NCBI GenBank assembly: GCA_001414485.1
Contig: LLEY01000030.1
Coordinates: 1 to 64,000, forward strand
Length of the DNA: 64,000 bases
From: Calycina herbarum
Lineage: Eukaryota; Ascomycota; Leotiomycetes; Helotiales; Pezizellaceae
Direction of reading: 5' to 3'
Of this stretch, positions 11,257-20,773 are shown in pieces; positions within the stretch are counted from its first letter, which is position 1, and each line of letters begins with the position of its first letter. The translations under genes and the position numbers were made by a program. Under the pieces are notes generated by a model, which had not been told where the DNA came from, searched no databases, and saw only the letters and a list, made by a program, of their open reading frames with translations.

Positions 11257-12578
11257 ATGTTGCTCATACTTAACGTCTTGCTCACTACCTTGCTCTTGAG
11301 AACCTCTCGAGTGCAAGCACAAATCGCCACCTGCAACCCCTTCCGCTGGAACGTCTCGGCATCCGCCTCAACCCTGGATCTCTCCGCTTGGTCTATCGAC
11401 ACTCTTCTGAATGTTCCCCTTTCAACCGTCTTCAGCAATGCTTCCGCGCTCAATTTCCAACAAGGTGCAAGCGTAGATGTCTCAGTCTATGGAGTCTATT
11501 GCGAGCCAAAGACTGCGCCGAAGTCCACTGTCCAAGTCTTGGTTCATGGTTCTTCCTACACAAGCGAGTGTAAGTCCCCTAGCCCAACTTTCAATATGAT
11601 TTGACTGACGATGAAAGACTGGCACGGCCTTGGTACTGTCACAGCTGACGCATCGCATGCCTATGATTACGACTGGGTCTATCATGCCAACCATCGAGGC
11701 TACCCAACTATTGCCATCGATCGCATTGGCAATGGCTATTCCTCTCGTCCTGATCCAAAGGTGGTACAATACAGTTTGGAAGTCGAGGTAATCACCAACT
11801 TGCCAAACTCGTGCGCGCCAATATCCCACTGGCTAAGAAATTGGTCTACGTTGGAAACGCATATGGTTCTATCCTTGGAGGAGCCCTCGCTGGACGTCAT
11901 GCGGGAGACTTCGACGCTACAGGTAAGTAGTAAGTAGACTCATTGAGTTCAAGCATCCTACACTTGTCTTGCTTCTCCAAAGGTATTCCCCAATCGACAG
12001 AAGTTGATTCTAACAACTATCTAGTTCTCACTGGCTACAGCAACAAGTACAACACCAACGCTTTCGGCGACAACCCTATCGCAAAGTACGTCGGATCTGC
12101 AGCAACGGTTGAGCCCACCCGATACGGCACACTCGACCCAGGCTACACCGAGCTCCTCACCCGCGAAGTAGTCAGACAGCTCTTCTACAGCCCACCCAAC
12201 GACGCCCCAAACGCCCCCTACGACCCCGCGGTCCTAAACAACGACTTCGAGCGACGAGGAACAATCTCCATCGGTGAAATTGCCACGGCATATTTTGGCA
12301 ATCTCCAAAAGGCAGAAAGCTACAAAGGCCACGTCCTCATTGCAACCGGCCAAAACGATATCATCTTCTGTGGAAATGGACCCCTTGGATCAGTCAGTGA
12401 CTGCGACAACTCAACTGTTGGACCAGTTGCTGATACGCGAGCCCAGTTCCCTAATGCAAAGAGCTTTGAAGCTTTGGTCGTACCCAAGGCGGGAAGTTCT
12501 TGGAACAATCATTATATTGCTAAGTCTGCCTTCGAGAGCGTTCTTGATTGGTTGGATAAAAATGCTCACAGTCATTAA
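11257..12578 (+). pseudogene. Secreted alpha/beta-hydrolase gene, frameshifted and lacking catalytic Ser
   Basis: Exons 11257-11569, 11618-11922 and 11983-12578, with introns of 48 and 60 nt (both GTAAGT). The product begins with a hydrophobic signal peptide ending near VQAQ, then shows an alpha/beta-hydrolase fold: oxyanion segment VHGSSY and AIDRIGNGYS. The middle exon is 305 nt, one base short of frame. Reading shifts between 11790 and 11791, where ...SLEVEV must continue as HHQLAKLVR, as expected for the family. The nucleophile elbow, normally G-x-S-x-G, reads G-N-A-Y-G, so Ser is replaced by Ala. GQNDIIFCG near the C-terminus keeps the Asp region. Two independent defects point to a pseudogene; a sequencing error could explain the shift but not the Ala. 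Full length would be about 404 aa. Confidence 0.8.
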
Positions 12579-13177
12579 AATGGCAATCGAGATAGCAAGT
12601 AAATAGCCTTTGCATGTCATTTTTGGGACATTGGAGGATAAAATGGACAAAATTAGAGCTAGATCTGAGTACATCGGTTTGTAGAATGCGGACTGGTAGA
12701 TGAGTTATGAGACTCACTTAGAAGCGCGATAAGAACTAGCTTTGCTGAAATTAGTTGATCTTTTCTGAAAGAGGTTCATGTATAAAGTTTGTGTCGATAC
12801 TGCGTTGCAAATTGCAAAAGGAAAAGATGAAGTCTTCGTCTCTTATCATACACAACCCCCTCCTCCTTGAAAAGACTTTTGGGATAGTTGAATCTATTAT
12901 GCGAGAAGGTTTGAGACAATTGGCCTAAGCCTCGTGGCATAAATCTTTCGACGACTGTAGAACGAGAGGCAACAAGATAAGGACAAAAATCAGCAAGAAA
13001 AACGAGGCCGTGAAAGGACGAAAACGGCCATGCAAACCAAATCCCGCTGGCAAAAAGTAAAGTCGTTGCAGAAAAATCGTCGAAAGTACATAGTATTTAC
13101 ACACTCGGAGCGCTTCGAGGAATGATAAAGCCATCAGAATGTTTGTACAGTACAACAATCACCAACCCCATCAAACA
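12579..13177. other. Intergenic region between hydrolase pseudogene and CMR1
   Basis: A 599-bp convergent 3'-3' region. No gene, repeat or RNA is recognised. Confidence 0.5.
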
Positions 13178-14821
13178 TTACATCCAAAGACACAGCTTCC
13201 CACTCGCAGTACCACCAGCAACCCAGTCTTGAGTAGGGTGAAAATGAGCAACTGCAGGCACAGCAGTAATACCATCTCCACCAAGCTGAGCAAGTTGCTC
13301 TCCATCCGCACTATAAACATCCACAAACCGATTCATGTTTCCAATCACAAACTTTTGAATTCCATCTGAAGGTCTTTCTTGCCATTTCGGCTTCAAAATT
13401 GTTACCCAGCGTCCGGTTTGGTTGTTATGTCTAATCGTAGCTGTTGGTGCCATGGCCTTTTTATCCAATTCGTGACCTACTTTCCAAGATCCGGAGTCGA
13501 GGAAGGAATGTATTTTAATTGTATCATCGTATGAAGAGGTTGCAACATGTCCAGCCGGGGACCAAGATGCGTGGGAGATTGACAGTCGTGATTCGTGTTC
13601 TCCAACCAAGTTTGGGCCTTCCGCATCGTCCCCTTTGCCACTTGCACCTCTTAAATCCCAAATCTTTACTGTACGGTCTAAAGAACCAGTTGCAATAAGA
13701 TGAGGATGTAAAGGATGAATAGAGAAACCTCCAATCTTCTTATCTGATAGCTGCCAAAGTTCAGGTTTCGACTTGGTTCGCATATCATATCGGCCAAAGG
13801 AACCGTCTAGTGTTGAAAATAATAAAATGTTTGGATCCGAGGCTGCGATTTCTATACCAGAAATAGGCAAATCTTCATCCAAACTATCTGGTGCGAAGGC
13901 CTCTACCGCTACCCCTTTTTGAAGATCAAATTTTCGGACTGACGAGTCGTATGAAGAAGAGTATAAGTGATTTCCGTCTGGAGGGAAGATGAAGGAGGTT
14001 ATTGTCCTTGAATGTAATTTGAGAGCAGTGATGGCTGGTTCAGGAGTATCGGCGTCTTCGTCGTCATCTTCTACCTTTACATCTGGGGTTTGAGAAGCAT
14101 CGAAAATTCCCATGTTCCCCATCTTGTCTCCAGCAAAGATCAAAGGTTTATCGGGCGAAGGGTGAAATCCAAGCGCGTATACTCTTTCGGGGGTAATTTT
14201 GATTTCTAGATATTTGTTAATGATAATCCAGAATACCAAGCAGGCGGTAGACAATGTGGCGCGGAAACAAAGACAGCCAACATAGGGAAACTTACGATTG
14301 GGTTCATAGCCATCATATAACTCCAAGCCACTCATCTTCTCCCTCAATGCCTTCAGCCCCTCATCTGTAGTCTCTTTGATATCCGACTCATCGAAAGTCC
14401 TAACATTTGGTTGCGCTCCCCTCATTATCCCTGATAAGAAGTTCTGATCTTGACTGAAACTCTTCCCATCAACCACAATATCGCTGAAATTCAGATCCCC
14501 AGAAACGCGCAACTTCTTCGCCTTTGCCTGTTCTTTCGCGAATTCATAATCCACTTCCGCCTTTCGTTTCGCAGTTTCGCTATCTGCCTCGATTCCTGCG
14601 ATTCGAGAACTGGTTCGTGTGGCTCGTGGTGTCTCCCTCTTTACCGGGGTACTCTTCGTTCTCGTCGTAGATTTCGGTTTGGGTAATGGCTTTGGTTTTG
14701 GTGCCATCTTTTCTGCCGTCGTACTGAGTTCCTTCAACATTGCTTCATTCGCAGCAATGTTTTCGAGCCGCTTTCTTTCAAAAGCGCTCATCTCTGGTTT
14801 TTCCTTCTTCACGGGTGCCAT
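13178..14821 (-). CDS. cmr1: DNA damage-binding WD40 protein CMR1 (WDR76 family)
   Basis: Two exons, 14821-14296 and 14205-13178, give 517 aa. The intron is 90 nt with donor GTAAGT and acceptor ATCTAG; splicing joins ...EPNQIKITPERVYALGFHP, as in the family. The N-terminal 150 residues are basic and disordered, starting with MSAFERKRLENIAANEAMLK, typical of Cmr1. A seven-bladed WD40 propeller follows, with blades visible at FAGDKMGNMGIFD, YSSSYDSSVRKFD, GSFGRYDMR, ATGSLDRTVKIWDLRG and ATSSYDDTIKIHSF, ending GKLCLWM. Cmr1 binds DNA near stalled forks and enters intranuclear quality-control foci under replication stress. The gene is divergent from the MTF2-like gene (295 bp apart), with two ACGCGT sites upstream. 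The intron has no in-frame stop, so retention would insert 30 residues. Confidence 0.93.
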   Translation of the reverse strand: MAPVKKEKPEMSAFERKRLENIAANEAMLKELSTTAEKMAPKPKPLPKPKSTTRTKSTPVKRETPRATRTSSRIAGIEADSETAKRKAEVDYEFAKEQAKAKKLRVSGDLNFSDIVVDGKSFSQDQNFLSGIMRGAQPNVRTFDESDIKETTDEGLKALREKMSGLELYDGYEPNRKFPYVGCLCFRATLSTACLVFWIIINKYLEIKITPERVYALGFHPSPDKPLIFAGDKMGNMGIFDASQTPDVKVEDDDEDADTPEPAITALKLHSRTITSFIFPPDGNHLYSSSYDSSVRKFDLQKGVAVEAFAPDSLDEDLPISGIEIAASDPNILLFSTLDGSFGRYDMRTKSKPELWQLSDKKIGGFSIHPLHPHLIATGSLDRTVKIWDLRGASGKGDDAEGPNLVGEHESRLSISHASWSPAGHVATSSYDDTIKIHSFLDSGSWKVGHELDKKAMAPTATIRHNNQTGRWVTILKPKWQERPSDGIQKFVIGNMNRFVDVYSADGEQLAQLGGDGITAVPAVAHFHPTQDWVAGGTASGKLCLWM

Positions 14822-14920
14822 GATTGCGATTGATTTGCTGCAGATTTTGTGGTGTTGAGCAAATTGAGTTGGGAAATAATCAGAAGAAGAGTGAAAGCCT
14901 CGGAAGTCGTGAGGTCATTT

Positions 14921-14926
14921 ACGCGT
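14921..14926. promoter_or_regulatory. MCB-type ACGCGT site, CMR1/MTF2 divergent region
   Basis: Perfect ACGCGT, 100 bp upstream of the CMR1 start codon. Together with the copy at 14958 it forms a pair like the one in front of SLD2. MBF control is inferred from the motif. Confidence 0.45.
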
Positions 14927-14957
14927 CGACACGTTATTTCTCCTTCCAACCCCCTGT

Positions 14958-14963
14958 ACGCGT
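14958..14963. promoter_or_regulatory. MCB-type ACGCGT site, second copy
   Basis: Perfect ACGCGT, 37 bp from the first copy and 137 bp upstream of the CMR1 start. It also lies 154 bp upstream of the divergent MTF2-like gene, so the pair could serve either. Confidence 0.45.
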
Positions 14964-15116
14964 TTCCATATTGAAGATTTTGGCCGGCTGGACTTCGGAT
15001 GAAATATTCTTAAGCTTCCCAAACTTTTCTACCTGCAACTCCCATTCTTGTACTGTACACGCCAATTTCATCGCAATAACATCTGCCATTCGACACCCTC
15101 CTTCATACTTTCCGCC

Positions 15117-16670
15117 ATGGCGTCCAAAGCTGCCGCTGAAGCTATTACTGGAATTTCATCCATGTCAACCACCATGATGCCTTTCCTCTACCACACGAGA
15201 ACGCTGTCTACTTTACCATGGATCAGAACCAATTCAAATTTCCGGCCTCGATACGGAAGCGCAATTCGAACCGCCGCATCTTTCACAAAGGTCTATGGCG
15301 AAGTTTCTAAAACAGGGCAATTTAAATCCGAGAAATCACGAACAAAACGACCCAAGAAAACCCCTGATTGGGATATCCCCTTCGACGGAGACAGCAAGCC
15401 CCAGCGCTCTGGCTTCTCAGGACGTCCTCGAGGTGGATCTGCCATCAAGAGTCATACACGGAAGCAGCTCAATGAGTTTGGAGAGAATGAGGATGGAGTA
15501 TTCGGGGAGTCGGAGTTTATGGATGAGGATGAAGGGTACGATATCTTCGCTGAGGAGGACTCAAAGCAACAAGCCCCAAAATCGACAATTACAGATCGAG
15601 AACGAAGGGCTTTCCAGAATATTTTCTCGGACATGTTTGCGCAAAAGCCGGGCTCATTGGACCCAAACGATCGATCGGGCTCTAAGGATACGGCGAAATC
15701 GAAGTTGGATGTTATCATGGCTGGCGCGATGGTTAAAAACGCACGCAGTCGTGAGGAGAAGGAGGCTGTGGTCAATCAATACCCACCAGCTTTGCGTGAT
15801 AGCATTTCGCAAGCTATTGGCTTGAACGACAATACGGACAGTACATACAAAGGACAAGAAGAAGATGGATATGAGCAAGAACAAGGAGATTTGGAAGCGG
15901 TTGAAGAAGAAGCCGAAGATATCGAAATAGAGCATGCTCATCTCGAAGCTCTACGGGAACCCGAGCGCATACGAGTCGAAACTTTAATGAAGGAAGCAGC
16001 AACAGATTTCGATTTGTGGGAGGTCATGGAGAAAGAAGTGTTCTCATTGATTCCTAGGCTGGGTCTGGATAAGCCTGTGAAAGAGGAGAAAGTGAAACGA
16101 GGGAAAAAGAGTCGGGCGAATATTGAGCCAGTGTCCAAGAGCTCAAAGGACGACGAGGAAGCAGCCGCGAGGTTTAAGGAGATGGTCGAAGAAACCACAA
16201 ATGGCACTGAAGCGGCTGCCTTGAACACCTACGGACCTCTATACCCATCATATCTATTACTTGCAATTCGTCTTTTGGATCGCTCCTTTGCGAAGCCATC
16301 ACCACTTGCCCTCTCAATCTTACCTAAAATCAAATCCCTTGGAGACACCTCACGAGTTCTTGGGGCAAGCACCCAATTTTATAACGAAATCCTTCGCATA
16401 TCTTTACATAGATATGAGAACCTCGCTGGCATGCTTGAAACCATGACCGAGATGGAAAAGTGGGCGGTTGAATTTGATGAGGAAACACTCGATATTATCA
16501 TAGAAGCGTTGAACGTATCGGCCAGGGCACGAGCTGGCAGTAATGGAGATGTCGTGAAGGTAGTGTGGAGTCGCATGCCGCAGTTTGCGAAGCGCGGGTT
16601 CAAGGAGTGGAAGGAGAAGATTGCGTTCTCTCTCGCTGCAAGCGAACGATCCTCCTCGAATTTAGGATGA
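15117..16670 (+). CDS. Mtf2/Nam1-like mitochondrial gene-expression protein
   Basis: Single exon, 517 aa from the ATG at 15117 (CCGCCATGG, a good context); an in-frame ATG at 15048 is less likely. The N-terminus is rich in Ser, Thr and Arg with few acids, fitting a mitochondrial presequence. The middle is acidic and charged. The C-terminal 250 residues, from DFDLWEVMEKEVFSLIPRLG through YGPLYPSYLLLAIRLLDRSF to YNEILRISLHRYENLAGMLE, match the fungal Mtf2-like domain. Yeast Mtf2/Nam1 works with mitochondrial RNA polymerase in coupling transcription to RNA processing and translation. The helical C-terminal region resembles PPR-like arrays, which is expected for the family. It is divergent from CMR1. 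Confidence 0.82.
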   Translation: MASKAAAEAITGISSMSTTMMPFLYHTRTLSTLPWIRTNSNFRPRYGSAIRTAASFTKVYGEVSKTGQFKSEKSRTKRPKKTPDWDIPFDGDSKPQRSGFSGRPRGGSAIKSHTRKQLNEFGENEDGVFGESEFMDEDEGYDIFAEEDSKQQAPKSTITDRERRAFQNIFSDMFAQKPGSLDPNDRSGSKDTAKSKLDVIMAGAMVKNARSREEKEAVVNQYPPALRDSISQAIGLNDNTDSTYKGQEEDGYEQEQGDLEAVEEEAEDIEIEHAHLEALREPERIRVETLMKEAATDFDLWEVMEKEVFSLIPRLGLDKPVKEEKVKRGKKSRANIEPVSKSSKDDEEAAARFKEMVEETTNGTEAAALNTYGPLYPSYLLLAIRLLDRSFAKPSPLALSILPKIKSLGDTSRVLGASTQFYNEILRISLHRYENLAGMLETMTEMEKWAVEFDEETLDIIIEALNVSARARAGSNGDVVKVVWSRMPQFAKRGFKEWKEKIAFSLAASERSSSNLG

Positions 16671-16826
16671 TATGTTGAATATCTCAAATCAGGTGCGTAT
16701 ACAGAAAGCAGCACTCATGTATTATATAATTGTTGTTTGTAAAATGTTGTATCAATATTGTATCAATTTATCCAACTCCTTCCCGTTCAAGCCATTTGGT
16801 ATCATTTTGTGTTCACACCAAGTCAC

Positions 16827-17557
16827 TTAGTCCTTGGTCTCTCGGTCACCGCCCGTCAAATTCACATCCCCAAAATTTATTTCCTCTTCTTCCGAAACAC
16901 TATTCTTCCTTCCGAACCAAGACCATCTTCTCTTTCCGTCTGGACTGGTACCCCCTACTGACCATACACTCGATCGACGACGTGTTCCATCTGAGTTGAT
17001 ACGGGGTGGATAGATGACATCTGATGGTCGACCTATTCTTCATGTCAGTATCATCACAAAAATGGGCAAGGAAAAAAGGGGGACGAACGGATATTCCCTG
17101 CACCACCGATCCCATAACTCTTCCGACGATCCCCATCTATGCTCGTCAAGAAGTCCTTGTGGTTGAGGTCCACCATCTTTGGTATTTGTCGTTTTTCAAA
17201 TTTGGTTCCTTGCTGGTCGTGATGTTGGTTTCCAAGTAGTTCTTCGAAACTTCCGTCTCCTAAGTGGGAGTTGTAAGTGGTAATGGGGAGACTGCTTGAG
17301 GTTCTTGGTGTGTAGTTGTAGTGAGGTGGGAGGATTGAAGTTCCGCTTTGATTGTTACTTGTTGGTCGAGAAGTAGTGTTATACTGCTGTTGGTATTTGT
17401 AGTTTGATATCGAGGATCGTGAGGGAGAAGGAGGGATGAAAGGTTCCTTTTCCTTCGGCTGTGGGGTATTTGATTTTTGTAGCGAGGAGTTTGTTGGGGA
17501 TTTCTGAATGGTTGGAGGCCGTCGTGATATAGTGATGGAGAGTGAAAACGAAACCAT
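16827..17557 (-). CDS. DUF3602-type protein with GGAGNI motif
   Basis: Two exons, 17557-17089 and 17032-16827, give 224 aa. The 56-nt intron begins with the uncommon donor GTTCGTCC and ends GAATAG. Splicing turns a truncated end into RRKSYGIGGAGNIRRPSDV followed by a second exon rich in Arg, Ser and Trp. The glycine motif G-x-G-G-A-G-N-I is the hallmark of the fungal DUF3602 family, of unknown function. The N-terminal two thirds are Ser/Thr/Pro/Gln rich and probably disordered. The ATG is in AAGATGG context after a long CA/CT-rich leader, and TATAAATATA lies at 17795-17804 about 240 bp upstream. Ignoring the intron loses the real C-terminus. Confidence 0.75.
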
Positions 17558-19893
17558 CTTGCTGATTGTTTCTTGGCGCAGGATTGGTTCGTGGAGGATC
17601 GAGGTATGAGGTGGGTGGTGTGGTTGGGGTGAGAGTGGTGTGAGAGGTGTGAGGGGTTAGATAGTGGCAACCTCCAAAGTTTGGATATGTTGATCTTCGA
17701 CCTGCAGAATGATCGAAGATCGAATGGAAAAGGAAGGGTTGAACCTTCTTTGGCTTTCTTATATCAACACCAAGGCAAAAATACGCAGTTTGCGTATAAA
17801 TATATTCCAGTGGTACTTGGAACACTGGCTCGACCCCACAGGAGAAAGTCAAAGAGTTGTACGATTTGCGGTTTTTTCTCTTGAGCGTTACTTCCGCGAG
17901 TGAGCATGCAGAAAACAGCGTCTTGTAACGAGTAAGAGGGGTTGTGTACACTTTGTATTCCTACGGGGACGGGGAGGCGATTCCGAGTGTGGGGTTCCAA
18001 CGCTCCCTTCAAGTTTGTGTATCGCAAGTTCTTTTCCAGCTGTCTCTCTCAATCAGCTTATGATATTCATTGGGACCTTTCTTAATTTGAATCATTCCTG
18101 ACATATATTCCTTTCCTAAGCCCAGTTTCCTAGAAAGTACTCAATACACCAAGTCCTATTTTATTGAAATTTATTACTTTCCATCACACCACTAGTCTCT
18201 TATCTCCATCCACTTATTTCCCTGCCTTCAAAATCCCGCACCATCCCACATCGAGATCAGGAAAACTCTCCGTATGCATCTCCATGCAGCCCAGCCCCCG
18301 CCCGCCTGCAGAGGAGAGAAAAAGCAAACATGATCGACGTACCCCGCAAAAGCTTGATTTGCACCCCGACAAGCCTGCTATGTCATATCCCTACCCTTCT
18401 CCCCTCTTCTATGCAGCTTGGCAGGGGTTGGAAGTCAGATGGTGGGCGATGGGCCACTAAGAGGGATATTCCTTATCCTGTGGTTGCGATTCGTTGACGG
18501 ATGGATTGGATACCCTGCCTTTCAGTTTTGTAACGGTGGAATTTGAAAAGGTAATCAATGACTTCGATGAGAAAAAGGGCTCCAATTCTCACAACGCTGG
18601 TAAAACATCTCACTCCAAATCTCCCAATCAGAAACAACAAAACCTCCGCACAACACAAGATCAAGCAGCCTCAGCTCGCACAACATTCCTGCAAGCGCCA
18701 ACGGTTCCTCGCTTACTCCAAAGTACAACACCACGAACTGCTGAAGGAACTCGGCATCGTACACCCTCAGTACAAGAATCCTCCTCAACACATCCGTACA
18801 ACGACGGAACTGCAACCTCCCTCCCCATATTGCCCCCACACAACCGCTTCAAGATCCGCGCATATCCAATCCCTTTCATATACGCGGGAGTCGGAAAAAA
18901 TGGACGGAAAAAAGTCTCACTTTCAAGTAAGTCTTGCATGGAACGGGGAGAAACTCACAGCTGTGATTCAGGAGGAAAGTTTTGTTCCGGGTGATAGGCA
19001 TGTCGTGACCGTTTTCTGTACCGAAAATCTGGGTGAGGGTAACCGTGACGACGGGATTGGTACTTCCTCGAGGGGGACAAGAAAGGGAAGATTGTACCTT
19101 GCGCGCTTGAATATAATTTATTTTCTTCAATTATTCTCGAGTCCTTGGGATCAAGATGTAGTAGCCCATTCTTGCAAGTATCCGTGTGAACAGAATGAGT
19201 CCCAATTTTTGTGTCTACAATTGGCGTCGACCTGAAAGGAAGAAAGAAGATTCAAGGAAAGAGGAAGTTGGACAAGGAATTTTTGAGTTCTGGGAAGGTA
19301 GAAGGTGTAGTGACGCTAAGGGAAGCTAATGGGTTTGGTTGGGAAGACAACGTTCCTAAGTAGGAAGTCGCGATCAAGATGGAAGGGTCCACTTCGTCTC
19401 CCCAACCAAAAACGCAAACCGCAGCTAGCCAAGGATCCTGACTTCCTTTTTGGAAGTAGGTTTTCTTGAATGGGTATTTCTACCCGGGTTCGCGGACTAG
19501 GGAACAGGAATCGCTATGAAGACAAGTCTCCCTCACCGCAACTTTTGACCCTCATACTTTTGATCCAGCATGCAAATCCAATTAATGGACGAACGGTTTG
19601 AGATATATGTCACTGGAAACTCATTGAGGCCTCATGTGCCCAATTCTTTGTTCCAGGTTCTGGTCACTGGAAGGAGCGACCTTACGAAAACCCAAAGAAG
19701 AATCTGTCTCTTGTCCACTTCACTAAAACTGAACAAGAATTTCTGGTATACTAGGCTAGCGACTTGTTTTAGGAATCCAATCTAGTTGTGACAGCAATGA
19801 GAAATCTAAGTAGAAGCTCTGTGATAGAGCTAGTCTTTGCGCAAAATTGCCGCGCTATCCCCCCCGGAAGAAAATTATGGATGGAATGTGCAG
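17558..19893. other. Mostly non-coding region with CA-rich ORFs
   Basis: This includes the DUF3602 gene promoter and about 2 kb with no recognised gene. Between 18494 and 19235, open frames exist in several registers on both strands because the DNA is CA-rich. One short model (ATG at 18900, donor GTAAGT at 18928) is possible, but its product has no recognised domain. I do not call a gene. Confidence 0.4.
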
Positions 19894-20773
19894 CTACGGA
19901 TTTTTTCGTTTTGCCTCCTCAATTAGGTCAACGAGACCTGCGAGGAAATAATGGGTATCTCGTTCTTGTTGCGATTGCAAGATTGTTAGATCTCCGGTGT
20001 CTCTTTCCGAAAGTATTCGACGGCGCTCAGCTGTATTCGCAGACCTGGAAATCCACCAGCTCCCGCTCACAAGTGCGGGATATAGACTTGTTATAATCTC
20101 TATTCGTTTTAATGAAGGGAACAGCTCCAAGTTCCTCAAGATGTATGTTAAAGCACGCAGCGGCCAGTGTCTGTCTTCTTGGTTAAGGCACTGATAAGCA
20201 TTCAGAAGCCTCCACTCCAAGTAGGTTCCATGGCGCTTCATTGAAGGTGAATCAAATACTATTTTTGTAAATGCTGTTGGCAAGAAACAAAATCGATAAT
20301 CCATGGAATGAGAGTCCAAAGTATCCCAAGTAAATGTTGATGTGAAAAATGGCAGGGGTTCCAAAGTCTGCATCCTAAGAAAATATCTGGGAAGACAAGA
20401 TATTTCTAGAAACCGAGGGGCATCAACTTGCACATTCTGCCGCTTGTTTATCTCGATCTGACGGTGAAAAAGCGAACGGAGCATTTCTTGGCGGGCTTCG
20501 TAGCATGCGTTGAATCGTAATTGTACGCCGATTAATTGACCGCCTTTGCGTATGTTCAAGGCATTTTGTAAAAGATCATTGAAAGCTTCTCTCCAAATTT
20601 TCACTCTCAAGTCAGAAGGGAGACGTGGAAAATGGGTAAATTCCTCAGGTATCTAAAATCATCAGTATATCAATCAATTTGGTCTGTCAAAAGGATGAAC
20701 TCACTTGTGTTTGATTTGTGCAGCTAGACGAAGCCTCTGGGCTTGCGAACTTTGCTGAGAGCCAATTTCCCAT
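19894..20773 (-). CDS. 2EXR-domain protein
   Basis: Two exons, 20773-20705 and 20652-19894, with a 52-nt intron (GTGAGT..TTTTAG), give 275 aa. The start is in ACCATGG context. The intron joins in phase 0 to I-P-E-E-F-T-H-F-P-R-L-P, then DLRVKIWREAF. This FxxFPxLPxxLRxxIW block is the 2EXR domain (PF20150), an F-box-like module common in Leotiomycetes. A typical second half follows: FNACYEARQEML, ISCLPRYFL, HWPLRALTYILRNLELFPSLKRIE. The function of these families is unknown. A decayed paralogue lies at 46970-47856, so the family has duplicated locally or the two copies sit in a family-rich region. Confidence 0.85.

Noticed and set aside
17054..17100. Apparent C-terminus SSPFFPCPFL of the DUF3602 protein
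   Set aside because: This is intron sequence; the GTTCGT donor and GAATAG acceptor give a longer, more plausible end.
18494..19235. Overlapping ORFs of 90-225 codons on both strands
   Set aside because: The DNA is CA/CT-rich, which opens several frames at once. No domain, no consistent splice signals and no clear preferred frame.
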